From assembly GCA_034431315.1 (NCBI GenBank), contig DAOUDK010000073.1:7862-71861 (forward strand): a stretch of DNA of 64,000 nucleotides. The letters are read 5' to 3'. Shown here one piece after another: positions 41,873 to 49,757 of the stretch; positions within the stretch are counted from its first letter, which is position 1; each line of letters begins with the position of its first letter. This stretch comes from JAUWOY01 sp034431315. Its GTDB lineage: Bacteria; Chloroflexota; Anaerolineae; VGOG01. Under the pieces are notes generated by a model that made no database searches, had not been told where the DNA came from, and saw nothing but the letters and a program-made list of their open reading frames with translations. The translations under genes and the position numbers were made by a program.

Positions 41873-42250
41873 ATGAAGGGGGCTAGAAAGAAACTGGGGC
41901 AGAGGGGCGAGGAACTGGCGGCGGCCTACCTGGAAAAGCGGGGCTACATCGTGCGCGAGCGCAACTGGCGCTGCCCGGCGGGCGAAATAGACATCGTGGC
42001 CGAGGACGGCGATTGCCTGGTCTTCGTCGAGGTGCGCACCCGTCGAGGCCGAGAGTACGGCACGCCTGAGGAGTCGGTGACGCCAGCCAAGCAGGCCAAG
42101 CTGGTGGAGGTGGCCCAGACCTATCTGCAGGAGCACAGTTGGGACGGCGATTGGCGCATTGACGTGGTGGCGGTGGAGATGACGTCTGGCGGCAAGTTGC
42201 TGCGGGTGGAGCTGATAAAGAACGCGGTGACAGACTGGGGGTTGCTATGA
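41873..42250 (+). CDS. yraN: YraN/UPF0102 family nuclease-fold protein
   Basis: 125 residues, the family length. Holliday-resolvase-like fold: LGQRGEELAAAYLEKRGY, CPAGEIDIVAEDGDCLVFVEVRTR (acidic Asp and Glu at the expected site) and a C-terminal RIDVVAVE. Function is not settled in the family; an endonuclease fold is established. The stop overlaps the ATG of miaA (ATGA). Confidence 0.93.
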   Translation: MKGARKKLGQRGEELAAAYLEKRGYIVRERNWRCPAGEIDIVAEDGDCLVFVEVRTRRGREYGTPEESVTPAKQAKLVEVAQTYLQEHSWDGDWRIDVVAVEMTSGGKLLRVELIKNAVTDWGLL

Positions 42251-43215
42251 CTCAAAAAAAGCAACCTCCCCTCATCGTTATCGTCGGGCCGACGGCCGTA
42301 GGCAAGACGCGACTGTCGCTGCGCCTGGCTCAAGAGTTCGACGGCGAGATCGTGTCCGCCGACTCCCGCCAGGTATATCGGGGCCTGGACATCGGCACGG
42401 CCAAGCCGACACTCGAGGAGAGCGAGCGCGTACCTCATCATCTGATTGACGTGGTCGCTCCCGACGAGGCCTTCACCCTGGCCCAATATCAGGAGCTTGC
42501 CTATCAGGCCATCGGCGACGTTTTAGGCCGGGGCAAGTTCCCCTTCCTGGTCGGGGGCACAGGGCTCTACGTGAAAGCGGTGGTGGAGGGATGGGGCATC
42601 CCCAGGGTTCCGCCCAACGAGGAGTTGCGGGCGGAGCTCTATCGCCAAGCGGAGCTCGAAGGGGAGGAGGCCCTCCACGCTCGTCTGCGGGGGGTGGACC
42701 CGGCGGCTGCCGAACGGATTGATCCCCGCAACGTGCGGCGGGTAGTTCGCGCCCTGGAGGTTTGCCTGGAGACAGGGCGGCCCATCTCCGAGCTGCAGCG
42801 CAAGAAGCCGCCGCCTTATCGCATCCTGCAGATCGGCCTGACCATGGAACGCCAGGAGCTCTACCGGCGCATTGATGAGCGGGTGGACAGGATGATCGAG
42901 AGTGGGCTGGTGGAGGAGGTCAGGGGGTTGGTGGAGCAGGGGTACGGCTACGACCTGCCCTCCATGTCGGGGCTTGGCTACCAGCAGATCGGCCTGTATC
43001 TGCGAGGCCAAGTCAACCTGGAGGAGGCCATTCAGCTCATCAAGCGTCACACCCGCCGCTTCGTGCGCCACCAGTACAACTGGTTTCGCCTGGACGACGA
43101 GGCCATTCGCTGGTTTGATGTCCTGAGCGATTCTTACGGGGAAATCCGAGAGCTTGTGGCCTCATTCCTTAAGCTTCGCTCTGTTGCAGTACCTGGCGCT
43201 CGATTTCTTCGATGA
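42247..43215 (+). CDS. miaA: tRNA dimethylallyltransferase
   Basis: 322 residues. P-loop VGPTAVGKTRLSLRLA, the DMAPP/tRNA signature SADSRQVYRGLDIGTAKP, HHLIDVV, LVGGTGLYVKAVVEG and DPRNVRRVVRALEV are all present. It prenylates A37 of tRNAs reading U-initial codons. The start overlaps yraN by 4 bp; the 3' end overlaps the convergent tumE-like gene by 47 bp. Confidence 0.97.
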   Translation: MTQKKQPPLIVIVGPTAVGKTRLSLRLAQEFDGEIVSADSRQVYRGLDIGTAKPTLEESERVPHHLIDVVAPDEAFTLAQYQELAYQAIGDVLGRGKFPFLVGGTGLYVKAVVEGWGIPRVPPNEELRAELYRQAELEGEEALHARLRGVDPAAAERIDPRNVRRVVRALEVCLETGRPISELQRKKPPPYRILQIGLTMERQELYRRIDERVDRMIESGLVEEVRGLVEQGYGYDLPSMSGLGYQQIGLYLRGQVNLEEAIQLIKRHTRRFVRHQYNWFRLDDEAIRWFDVLSDSYGEIRELVASFLKLRSVAVPGARFLR

Positions 43216-43678
43216 GGAATGGCAGGTTGGGGCGGGTGAAGCTCGGGTCGGGGGCGGGGACGCGGTGGTGCTTGATGTCGGGAGGAATGTGCTTGTGGTG
43301 GGGATTCGTGCTGGCCAGCGATGGATCATCTGGATGAGAAAAGGAGTCGTACCAGTACAACTTTTGTTTGTGGGGATATGCCGCAGCACAATACTCAGCG
43401 GCCGATAGTTCAACAAACTGGTCGAGCGTCATCTCGCTGCGGGACACTTCGTAGCTGTAGCGTTCAATCTCCCCGTGAGTGAGAAAGGTGAGATGTTCCA
43501 AGACGCACAGCACGATGCGAGCATCGAACAACAAAAACCCCTCGACTCGGCCGAAATATGCGCCGGAGGGGATATAAACCAGCGTGGAACGCCTGATGCT
43601 GGGATACTGAGCGGTCAACGTGTACAGGAATCGCTCATACGTCTCGCGGGTGCGCAGGGGATTGTCAGGTACAGGCAT
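43169..43678 (-). CDS. tumE: TumE-like (DUF6516) toxin of a toxin-antitoxin pair
   Basis: 169 residues from ATG 43678, which overlaps the antitoxin stop (TAATG). The pattern LLFDARIVLCVLEHLTF...GEIERYSYEVSR, LYWYDSFSHPDDPSL, NPHHKHIPPDIKHHRVPAP and LPFLIEEIERQVL matches DUF6516/TumE proteins, including the His-rich HHKH segment. TumE is the toxin of TumE-TumA modules; the target of this copy is unknown. It converges on and overlaps the end of miaA. Confidence 0.78.
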   Translation of the reverse strand: MPVPDNPLRTRETYERFLYTLTAQYPSIRRSTLVYIPSGAYFGRVEGFLLFDARIVLCVLEHLTFLTHGEIERYSYEVSRSEMTLDQFVELSAAEYCAAAYPHKQKLYWYDSFSHPDDPSLASTNPHHKHIPPDIKHHRVPAPDPSFTRPNLPFLIEEIERQVLQQSEA

Positions 43679-43953
43679 TACACTGTCGCGAATTGCAGAC
43701 GAATGCGCATGGCAGCCGGCTGGCGGGCACTCAATCGCTGGTACTCCTGTTCCAACTTTCGTTGCGTCTGGCAGAGTGCCGCCCATTCGAGGAAGTCCAT
43801 CCGGTATTCATCGTAGGCGTCAAACTCGGATAGTTCACCGCTGATGAAGGCCCGATAGAACTCGTGGGATAGGACGCCATATTTGCTTTCAAAGTGGTAC
43901 ATCTGCTTTTCGGCGACGCCTATGTCGTGGATCAACTCGCGTAGCTCGACCAT
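43678..43953 (-). CDS. tumA: TumA-like antitoxin
   Basis: 91 residues from ATG 43953 (AGGAG 7 bp upstream; a GTG one codon earlier is possible). All-helical: ELIHDIGVAEKQMYHFESKYG, FYRAFISGELSE and a W-containing helix followed by QRKLEQEYQRL. It sits before the toxin with a 1-bp stop/start overlap, the arrangement expected for a module in which antitoxin is made first. No DNA-binding motif is obvious. Confidence 0.72.
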   Translation of the reverse strand: MVELRELIHDIGVAEKQMYHFESKYGVLSHEFYRAFISGELSEFDAYDEYRMDFLEWAALCQTQRKLEQEYQRLSARQPAAMRIRLQFATV

Positions 43954-44021
43954 CACATTGCTCCTTCCAGAGGGGGCCTACAACTATTGAGGATACAGGC
44001 GTAGCACCCGCAACTATTACT

Positions 44022-44050
44022 ATTATACCACTGTCCAATGCACCCGTCAA
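44022..44050 (-). promoter_or_regulatory. Promoter of the TumA/TumE pair
   Basis: Minus strand TTGACG (44050-44045), 17 bp, perfect TATAAT (44027-44022). Confidence 0.82.
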
Positions 44051-44099
44051 GCCTGAATCTGGGCCAGGGCTTTGGGCCAACTCGACGCAAGAACTCGAC

Positions 44100-44693
44100 T
44101 TACCAGCTCTCTCGTCGCCCCAGCGCCAAGTAGCGGTCAGACTCATCCCACACCCTCACTTCTCCCAGCCCCGCCTCCCGCAACAACCACCGCATCATTT
44201 TCTCGTCGGGCATTGTATCGTGGGCCACGACACCGCCTATGGAGCGGTGGAACTCGTTGATGGTCTGGCGGCTGGCGGTGTGGCAGATGGCCAACCGCCC
44301 CCCTTCCCTGAGAACCCGACTGGCCTCGCCCAGGGCGCGCCGCTTGTCGGGAAAGTGGGGGAAGACGGCGTTGCAGATCACCCAGTCGAAGGTCTCAGCC
44401 GGGAACGGCAGCCGCTGGGCGTCTCCCTGGACGTAGGCATCGAGATGCCCCTTGGCCTGGGCACGCCTGAGCATCTCGCCTGAGAGGTCCAGGGCCACGA
44501 TCTGCCCCTCGCCGTCAGTCGCCTCCAGGAGCAGCGGCGACAGCACGCCAGTGCCGGAGCCCACGTCCAGCACCGCGCTCCCTGGCTCGATGCCCAGCCC
44601 AGTCACAATCTCCCGCAGCCGGGTGTGGGTCTCTTCCACCTCCGAAACATCCCATCTAACTGCGATCTCGTCGAAGAATTGACGTCGGTTCAT
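44100..44693 (-). CDS. Class I SAM-dependent methyltransferase
   Basis: About 197 residues; ATG 44693 gives better spacing from GGAGG than the adjacent upstream ATG. Rossmann motif I VLDVGSGTGVL, post-I acidic residue in IVALDLSGEML, and QRLPFPAETFDWVICNAVFPHFPDKRRAL typical of the UbiE/Methyltransf_11 group, followed by REGGRLAICHTASRQTINEFH. Substrate not predictable. It stands alone on the minus strand between the TA pair and the GH3-like gene. Confidence 0.88.
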   Translation of the reverse strand: MNRRQFFDEIAVRWDVSEVEETHTRLREIVTGLGIEPGSAVLDVGSGTGVLSPLLLEATDGEGQIVALDLSGEMLRRAQAKGHLDAYVQGDAQRLPFPAETFDWVICNAVFPHFPDKRRALGEASRVLREGGRLAICHTASRQTINEFHRSIGGVVAHDTMPDEKMMRWLLREAGLGEVRVWDESDRYLALGRRESW

Positions 44694-44761
44694 CATCCCT
44701 CCACTTCTAATACAACCGAACTAATTGTACACCAGATGGCCTGGTTTGTAAACCCAGCAGC

Positions 44762-44808
44762 CGTGAAACGTGATGCATGAAACGTGAGGCCCGGTTTACG
44801 TTTCACGC
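44762..44808. repeat. GTGAAACGTGA direct and inverted repeat
   Basis: GTGAAACGTGATGCATGAAACGTGA-type direct copies followed by the inverted copy TTTACGTTTCAC, just upstream of the next promoter. Same unit as 41829-41859. Confidence 0.75.
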
Positions 44809-44818
44809 TGTCACATGC

Positions 44819-44847
44819 TTGACGATTTTGCCTTAAAGAGGTATACT
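44819..44847 (+). promoter_or_regulatory. Promoter of the GH3-like gene
   Basis: TTGACG (44819-44824), 17 bp, TATACT (44842-44847). It excludes the upstream-extended reading frame. Confidence 0.85.
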
Positions 44848-44850
44848 AAT

Positions 44851-44887
44851 GACCATCTGACCACCCGACCATCCGACCACCTGACCC
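44851..44887. repeat. Period-8 tandem repeat in the GH3 mRNA leader
   Basis: GACCATCT, GACCACCC, GACCATCC, GACCACCT, then GACCC: four and a half octads directly after the promoter. Confidence 0.85.
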
Positions 44888-44901
44888 AATGGAGAATGTT
44901 G

Positions 44902-47802
44902 ATGAAACGCAGTTTGTCCGACAGTCTATCGTTAATGGTATTGGGGATTATCTTGCTTTCCCTGCTCTTGCCGATCCCCCTGGAAGCGCAAGATGAGAGT
45001 GATTTCGTCCAGGGGCTCATGGACGGCATGTCGGTGGAGGAAAAGGTGGGCCAGTTGTTCCTGGTCACCTTTGCTGACAGCGATCCCGGCCTGGGGTCGG
45101 ATGTCGCTGAGCTCATCAGGGACTACCGGGTGGGCGGAGTGGTGCTCCTGACTGACAACGGTAACTTCACCAACGCTGAGGATGCACCGCTCCAGGTAGC
45201 CAATCTGACCAATAGCCTCCAGGCCCTCGCTTCCAGTCAACCGCTGACCGGTACCATAACCTTCGTTCCTCTGTTCATTGCTATCACCCAGGATGGGGAT
45301 GGCTTCCCCTATACCCAAATCACCTCCGGTGTAACAGAGGTGCCTAACAACATGGCCCTCGGCGCCACCTGGAACGTGAATAACGCTGAGAAAATCGGCG
45401 AGGTCGTGGGACGGGAACTGAGGGCGATGGGCCTCAACATGCTCCTGGGCCCTTCGCTGGACGTGCTGGACAATCCGCGGCCGGGCCTCAAGGGGGATCT
45501 TGGCACCCGTGTCTTCGGTGGCGATCCCTATTGGGTGGGCAAATTCGGCCAGGCCTACATCCGTGGGGTGCACCAGGGGGGCGAGGGCAAAGTGGCCGTG
45601 GTGGCCAAGCACTTCCCTGGCCTCGGGGGCAGCGATCGCCGCGCTGATGAGGAAGTGGCTACCGTCCAGAAGTCGCTTCAAGAGCTGCGCAAGATCGAGT
45701 TGGCGCCCTTCTTCGCCGTCACCCAACTGAAAGAGGATGATCCCCAGGCCATGGCCGATGCCCTGATGACCTCCCACATCCGCTATCGAGGCTTTCAGGG
45801 TAATATCCGCCAGCTCACCCGCCCTATCAGCTTCGACCCCCAGGCTCTCCAGGCACTGATGGCCCTGTCCGAATTCGAGCCCTGGCGCAGCGAGGGGGGG
45901 CTGATGGTCAGTAATGCTTTGGGGGTTTCGGCGGTGCGCAAGTACTACGATCCCCAGTTGCAAACCTTCCCCCACAAGCGGATAGCTCAAGAGGCATTTC
46001 TGGCTGGCAACGATCTGTTGATGCTCTCCCAGTTTGCCTTGACCGATAGTTGGCCAGAGCAGTTGGAGAATATCAAGGCCACCATTCAATTCTTCCGCGA
46101 GAAGTATCTCAGCGATCCCAATTTCCAGACCCGGGTTGACGGGGCCCTGCGGCGCATTCTGAGCCTCAAGCATCGGCTGTATCCCGATTTCGCCCTGGAA
46201 GCGGTTCAAGTAGATGTAGAAAATCTGGCGGAGGTGGTGGGGCAGGGAAGGGAGGCCGTCTTCCAGGTCGCTCAGGAGGCTATTACCCTCATCTACCCTG
46301 GGCCAGATGAGCTGGCCGATAGGCTGCCCAGCCCACCCCTTATTGACGAAAACATCCTCATCTTTAGCGATGACCGGCAGGCCAGCGATTGTCCCGTTTG
46401 CGAGCCGTTGCCCTTTATCGAGCCTGACGCCCTGCGGGGGACCATCCTCCAGCTCTACGGGCCTGAGGCCAGTGGGCAGGTGGACCCTGAACGCATCAAT
46501 AGTTTGACTTTCAGTCAGTTGAAACAATTCCTGACCGGGAGAGCGGTTCCGGGGGTGGACGTTGAGGGCCTGATGCGTGAGGCTGACTGGCTCATCTTTG
46601 CCATGCTGGACCTCAACCCTGAGGACTACCCTCAGTCCGACGCGGTTAAATCCCTGTTGAAACTGCGCTCCGACGTTCTGCCTGGCAAGAAAGTGGTGGT
46701 GCTGGCTTGCAACGCGCCCTATTATTTGGACAGCACCGAGATCAGCAAGTTGACGGCCTACTACGGCGTTTACAGCAAGGTCGGGCCTTTCGTCGAGGCC
46801 TCGGTGCGGGCTCTCTTCCAGGAGTTCATGCCCTCGGGGAACTCTCCGGTCAGCGTGGAAGGGATAAAGTACAACCTGATCTCACAAACGGAGCCCGACC
46901 CCGATCAGGTTATCGAGGTCATAGCCCCGGCCATGCTCGTCAAGGAGGAAGCAACACCTACGCCCATTGACCTCGACGTAGGAGACACCTTGCGGGTGCG
47001 AACCAGCGCCATCCTGGATAGGAACGGCCATCCGGTGCCCGATGGCACACCGGCGGTGTTCCGCCTCCTCTATCCAGCCGAATCGGTGGAATCGCCTCCC
47101 CATCACGTGACCACCGTAAACGGAGTGGCAGAGACGACTATTTCTGTGGAGAGGACTGGGGAGTTACGCATCACCGTGAGCAGCGATCCGGCCCGAACGT
47201 CCAACACGTTGACGGTTATTATCAAGGGCGACGAGCCGGCCACCATCGCTACTGTGGTGCCCACTCCCACGGACACGCCCGTGCCAACTTCCACACCAAC
47301 GCCGACTTCCACCCCAACACCTATCCCCACGCCAACGTCCACCCCCACGCCAACACCTACCTCCACACCTACCAATACACCCACCTCTACGCCCACCTTC
47401 ACCCTTGAGCCCACTCCAACTCCGACGGCCACACCGACCGAGACTCCTCCCGCCGAAGAGGAGCAGGTTGTCGAGCCACCCAGGCGTCGAGTGGATATGG
47501 GCGATTTTCTGCTGGCCGTGCTGGGCAGCGTGGTGGTTGGGGGAGCGAGCTACGTGGTGCAGCGCGACGATGGCCATTCTCTATCGCGGCGATTGAGGTT
47601 CTTCTTGCTGAGTTTGGTGGGGGGGCTGGCAGGCTATAGCCTCTACGGGCTGAACCTGCCGGGGGCGGGGCTGTTTCGCCAGCTTTCGCCAAACTGGGGA
47701 GCTTTCTTGATGTGCTTGCTGTTCAGTCTGTTGCCTTTGGGCTACGTGCTGGGCCAGCAGGTGTGGGAAAGGCTGCAGGGGAGCAGGGGAGCAAGGGACT
47801 GA
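44902..47802 (+). CDS. GH3-fold lipid-anchored or membrane surface protein, catalytic Asp apparently lost
   Basis: 966 residues from ATG 44902 (GGAGA 7 bp upstream). Signal peptide 1-~29. Residues ~30-380 are a NagZ-like GH3 barrel: VEEKVGQLFLVTF, NMLLGPSLDVLDNPRPGLKGDLGTRVFGGDP and AVVAKHFPGLGGSDRRADEE. At the nucleophile strand, where NagZ has SDD, this protein reads GLMVSNALGVSAV, so the Asp seems absent, and the KHFPGHG His is Leu-Gly. A middle GH3 C-like domain, an Ig-like domain, a long TPTP linker and three C-terminal hydrophobic segments follow. It may bind peptidoglycan rather than cleave it. Confidence 0.82.
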   Translation: MKRSLSDSLSLMVLGIILLSLLLPIPLEAQDESDFVQGLMDGMSVEEKVGQLFLVTFADSDPGLGSDVAELIRDYRVGGVVLLTDNGNFTNAEDAPLQVANLTNSLQALASSQPLTGTITFVPLFIAITQDGDGFPYTQITSGVTEVPNNMALGATWNVNNAEKIGEVVGRELRAMGLNMLLGPSLDVLDNPRPGLKGDLGTRVFGGDPYWVGKFGQAYIRGVHQGGEGKVAVVAKHFPGLGGSDRRADEEVATVQKSLQELRKIELAPFFAVTQLKEDDPQAMADALMTSHIRYRGFQGNIRQLTRPISFDPQALQALMALSEFEPWRSEGGLMVSNALGVSAVRKYYDPQLQTFPHKRIAQEAFLAGNDLLMLSQFALTDSWPEQLENIKATIQFFREKYLSDPNFQTRVDGALRRILSLKHRLYPDFALEAVQVDVENLAEVVGQGREAVFQVAQEAITLIYPGPDELADRLPSPPLIDENILIFSDDRQASDCPVCEPLPFIEPDALRGTILQLYGPEASGQVDPERINSLTFSQLKQFLTGRAVPGVDVEGLMREADWLIFAMLDLNPEDYPQSDAVKSLLKLRSDVLPGKKVVVLACNAPYYLDSTEISKLTAYYGVYSKVGPFVEASVRALFQEFMPSGNSPVSVEGIKYNLISQTEPDPDQVIEVIAPAMLVKEEATPTPIDLDVGDTLRVRTSAILDRNGHPVPDGTPAVFRLLYPAESVESPPHHVTTVNGVAETTISVERTGELRITVSSDPARTSNTLTVIIKGDEPATIATVVPTPTDTPVPTSTPTPTSTPTPIPTPTSTPTPTPTSTPTNTPTSTPTFTLEPTPTPTATPTETPPAEEEQVVEPPRRRVDMGDFLLAVLGSVVVGGASYVVQRDDGHSLSRRLRFFLLSLVGGLAGYSLYGLNLPGAGLFRQLSPNWGAFLMCLLFSLLPLGYVLGQQVWERLQGSRGARD

Positions 47803-47830
47803 AGCTCAAAGCTCAAAGTCCAAAGCTCAA
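47803..47830. repeat. Heptad array (AGCTCAA x4)
   Basis: AGCTCAA, AGCTCAA, AGTCCAA, AGCTCAA directly after the GH3 stop codon; the complement is TTGAGCT/TTGGACT, the unit also seen at 1871-1898 and 51127. Confidence 0.82.
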
Positions 47831-47882
47831 AGGGAGCAAGGGGACAGGGGAGCAAGTCCGTTGAATTCTGCCGTCTGTTGTT

Positions 47883-48902
47883 TCAAGTGGGAAGGGGAGG
47901 TGCAAGGAGAGTAATCAGCAAGGCGAGGACGATCAGGGCCAGGGCGATGGCCATCAGAGTCTTGTTGTCTTGAGTTGCCTCTATCCACTCTCCTTCAGTT
48001 GGTAGCAGATCAGCCAAAGGCTCTGGGATAGCGAAGGAGTGTAGCTCGGCTCTGAATTCGGCTACGCTGGCCGGTCGCTCATCGGGGTGCATCTCCAAAG
48101 CCCGCAAGATGGCCCTCTCGATGCGAGGGGAGAGTCGAGGGTTGAGGCTGCGAGGGGAGGGCAGCGAATCGGGCTTCAGAAAGCGCTGCTTGACGTCGGC
48201 CGGGGGGTGGTTGGTGAGGAGATGGTAGAGGGTGGCCCCCAGGGAGTAGATGTCGGATCGGACGTCGGTGTGCCCCGTGTCTCCCCCATACTGCTCCAGC
48301 GGGGTGTATTGAATCGTCCCGCGGCCCTGGAGGATGGTGATCGTTCTGGAATCGTCGGGGGCCAGGAGCTTGACCAGGCCGAAGTCCACCAGTTTCAGAG
48401 TGCCACCAGGGCGGTGTCCTGAGCCTGTCGAAGGAGTGAGCCTGATGTTGGCGGGCTTGACGTCGCGATGGAGGATTGGCGGGTCTTGGCTGTGGAGGTA
48501 TTCCAGGGCATCGCAGAGCTGATCAGCCCAGGCTCGTACCTGTTTTTCCTCCAGGAACCGCCCCTGGCGACGCGCCTCGTCCATGATCTCCTTCAGGTTG
48601 CGGCCGGCCACGAAGTCCATGACCAGATAGTCCCGACCCCCCTCCGAGAAATAGTCGGATACCTTGGGCAGATTGGGGTGATCGAGTCTGGCCAATACGC
48701 TGGCCTCACGCTGGAATTGCTCTCGAGATTGGGCTGCGAAGCCGGCCTCGGTCTCGAGTTGCACCTCTTTGACGGCGCACTGCCTTCCCTCCAGGCGCAG
48801 ATCCTCGGCTCGGTAGACAGAGCCCATGCCGCCTTGGCCCACCAGCTCTACTATTTTGTATCTTGACCGCAGGACGGTACCGAGTGCTAAAGGTTGGATC
48901 AA
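47883..48902 (-). CDS. Membrane-anchored Ser/Thr protein kinase (PknB type)
   Basis: 339 residues. Kinase motifs: glycine loop GQGGMGSVY, CAVKEV (Lys), HRDVKPANI (catalytic loop), LVDFGLVKLL, activation/substrate loop GRGTIQYTPLEQYGG and SDIYSLGATLYHLLTNHPP. A single hydrophobic helix at the C-terminus (about 315-335) leaves almost nothing outside the cell. A CCTGAGC/TCGAAGG palindrome is translated as PSTGSGHRPGG between the catalytic loop and the DFG strand. It is divergent from the FHA regulator, a likely phospho-reader partner. Confidence 0.93.
   Translation of the reverse strand: MIQPLALGTVLRSRYKIVELVGQGGMGSVYRAEDLRLEGRQCAVKEVQLETEAGFAAQSREQFQREASVLARLDHPNLPKVSDYFSEGGRDYLVMDFVAGRNLKEIMDEARRQGRFLEEKQVRAWADQLCDALEYLHSQDPPILHRDVKPANIRLTPSTGSGHRPGGTLKLVDFGLVKLLAPDDSRTITILQGRGTIQYTPLEQYGGDTGHTDVRSDIYSLGATLYHLLTNHPPADVKQRFLKPDSLPSPRSLNPRLSPRIERAILRALEMHPDERPASVAEFRAELHSFAIPEPLADLLPTEGEWIEATQDNKTLMAIALALIVLALLITLLAPPLPT
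48411..48437. repeat. In-frame CCTGAGC...TCGAAGG palindrome copy in the kinase gene
   Basis: GCGGTGTCCTGAGCCTGTCG followed by AAGGA; inserted between HRDVKPANI and LVDFG without breaking the frame. Confidence 0.85.
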
Positions 48903-48933
48903 AGCCGCTGCCCTCGTAACAGAATCTGTCTAT

Positions 48934-48962
48934 AGCTTAACCCATAATCATCTTCTTGTCAA
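48934..48962 (-). promoter_or_regulatory. Probable promoter of the Ser/Thr kinase gene
   Basis: Minus strand TTGACA (48962-48957), 17 bp, TAAGCT (48939-48934). The -35 is perfect but the -10 is weak. Confidence 0.5.
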
Positions 48963-48991
48963 GAAGTGCAATTCACAGGAGGCGCTGCGCG

Positions 48992-49645
48992 ATGGCCGAG
49001 ATAGGGATGCCCACGCTGATCATGCAAGAGGGACAGGGAGCTGGTCGGAGTTGGCTTGTCGAGAAAGATAGGGTTATCATTGGGCGTGGCGAGGATTGCG
49101 ACGTTGTGCTCGTGGAGCGTCAGGTTTCCCGCCATCACGCCCAGATTCGACGCCTGGACAGCCAGTACGTTCTGGAGGACCTGGGGAGCAGGAACGGAAC
49201 CTACGTCAACGGTCGCGAGGTCATAGAGCCCTGCATCTTGCAAGATGGCGACGAGATTCAGATCGCTCTGTGCGTTCGGCTGAGCTTCGTCGGCGCCGAG
49301 GCCACGGCCCCGCTGGTTTTCGAAAGGGGGAGGCGTCCCGGTCTTTACCTGGATAGAGAGAGGCACGTGGTTTTGATTGGAGGGCGAGAGCTTAGTCCCC
49401 CGCTCTCTTTGGCTCAGTATCGGCTGTTGGAGCTCTTGTACGATAGGGCGGGGCGGGTGTGCAGCCGTGACGAGATTGTGGAAGCGGTTTGGCCCGAGGC
49501 GGCTGAGGAAGGGGTCTCTGACCAGGCCATGGATGCTTTGGTCCGCCGCCTGCGCGAGAGGGTGGGTGAAGTTGATGCCGATCGCCAATACATCGTCACG
49601 GTGCGCGGCCACGGCTTCCGCCTGGACAGAATCCCCTCAGGATAA
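48992..49645 (+). CDS. FHA domain transcriptional regulator with OmpR-type winged helix
   Basis: 217 residues from ATG 48992 (AGGAGG 9 bp upstream). FHA domain at ~12-100 with IIGRGEDCDVVL, VSRHHAQI and DLGSRNGTYVNG, the phosphothreonine-binding residues. A C-terminal winged helix (~120-215: LSLAQYRLLELLYDRAGRVCSRDEIVEAVWP...IVTVRGHGFRL) is of the Trans_reg_C class. There is no receiver domain, so input is likely Thr phosphorylation, for which the divergent kinase is the natural candidate. Confidence 0.92.
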   Translation: MAEIGMPTLIMQEGQGAGRSWLVEKDRVIIGRGEDCDVVLVERQVSRHHAQIRRLDSQYVLEDLGSRNGTYVNGREVIEPCILQDGDEIQIALCVRLSFVGAEATAPLVFERGRRPGLYLDRERHVVLIGGRELSPPLSLAQYRLLELLYDRAGRVCSRDEIVEAVWPEAAEEGVSDQAMDALVRRLRERVGEVDADRQYIVTVRGHGFRLDRIPSG

Positions 49646-49656
49646 ACGTTCGGGCC

Positions 49657-49752
49657 GTCATTGCGAGGAGCACTTCGTCTACGCTCAGTGTAAACTCCGC
49701 GACGAAGCAATCCCCTCCGTGGTGGAGATTGCTTCGCTTCGCTCGCAATGAC
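49657..49752. mobile_element. 96-bp palindromic element with GTCATTGCGAG termini
   Basis: Terminal inverted repeat GTCATTGCGAG / CTCGCAATGAC, inner GAAGCAATC and GATTGCTTC copies. It fits exactly between two convergent genes. A related sequence is inside the element at 56351-56669. Similar palindromes are widespread in bacterial genomes. Confidence 0.75.
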
Positions 49753-49757
49753 ACACT

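Noticed and set aside
44932..46527. 531-codon minus-strand frame opposite the GH3-like gene
   Set aside because: No domain signals; the plus-strand gene has promoter, ribosome site, signal peptide and GH3 motifs.
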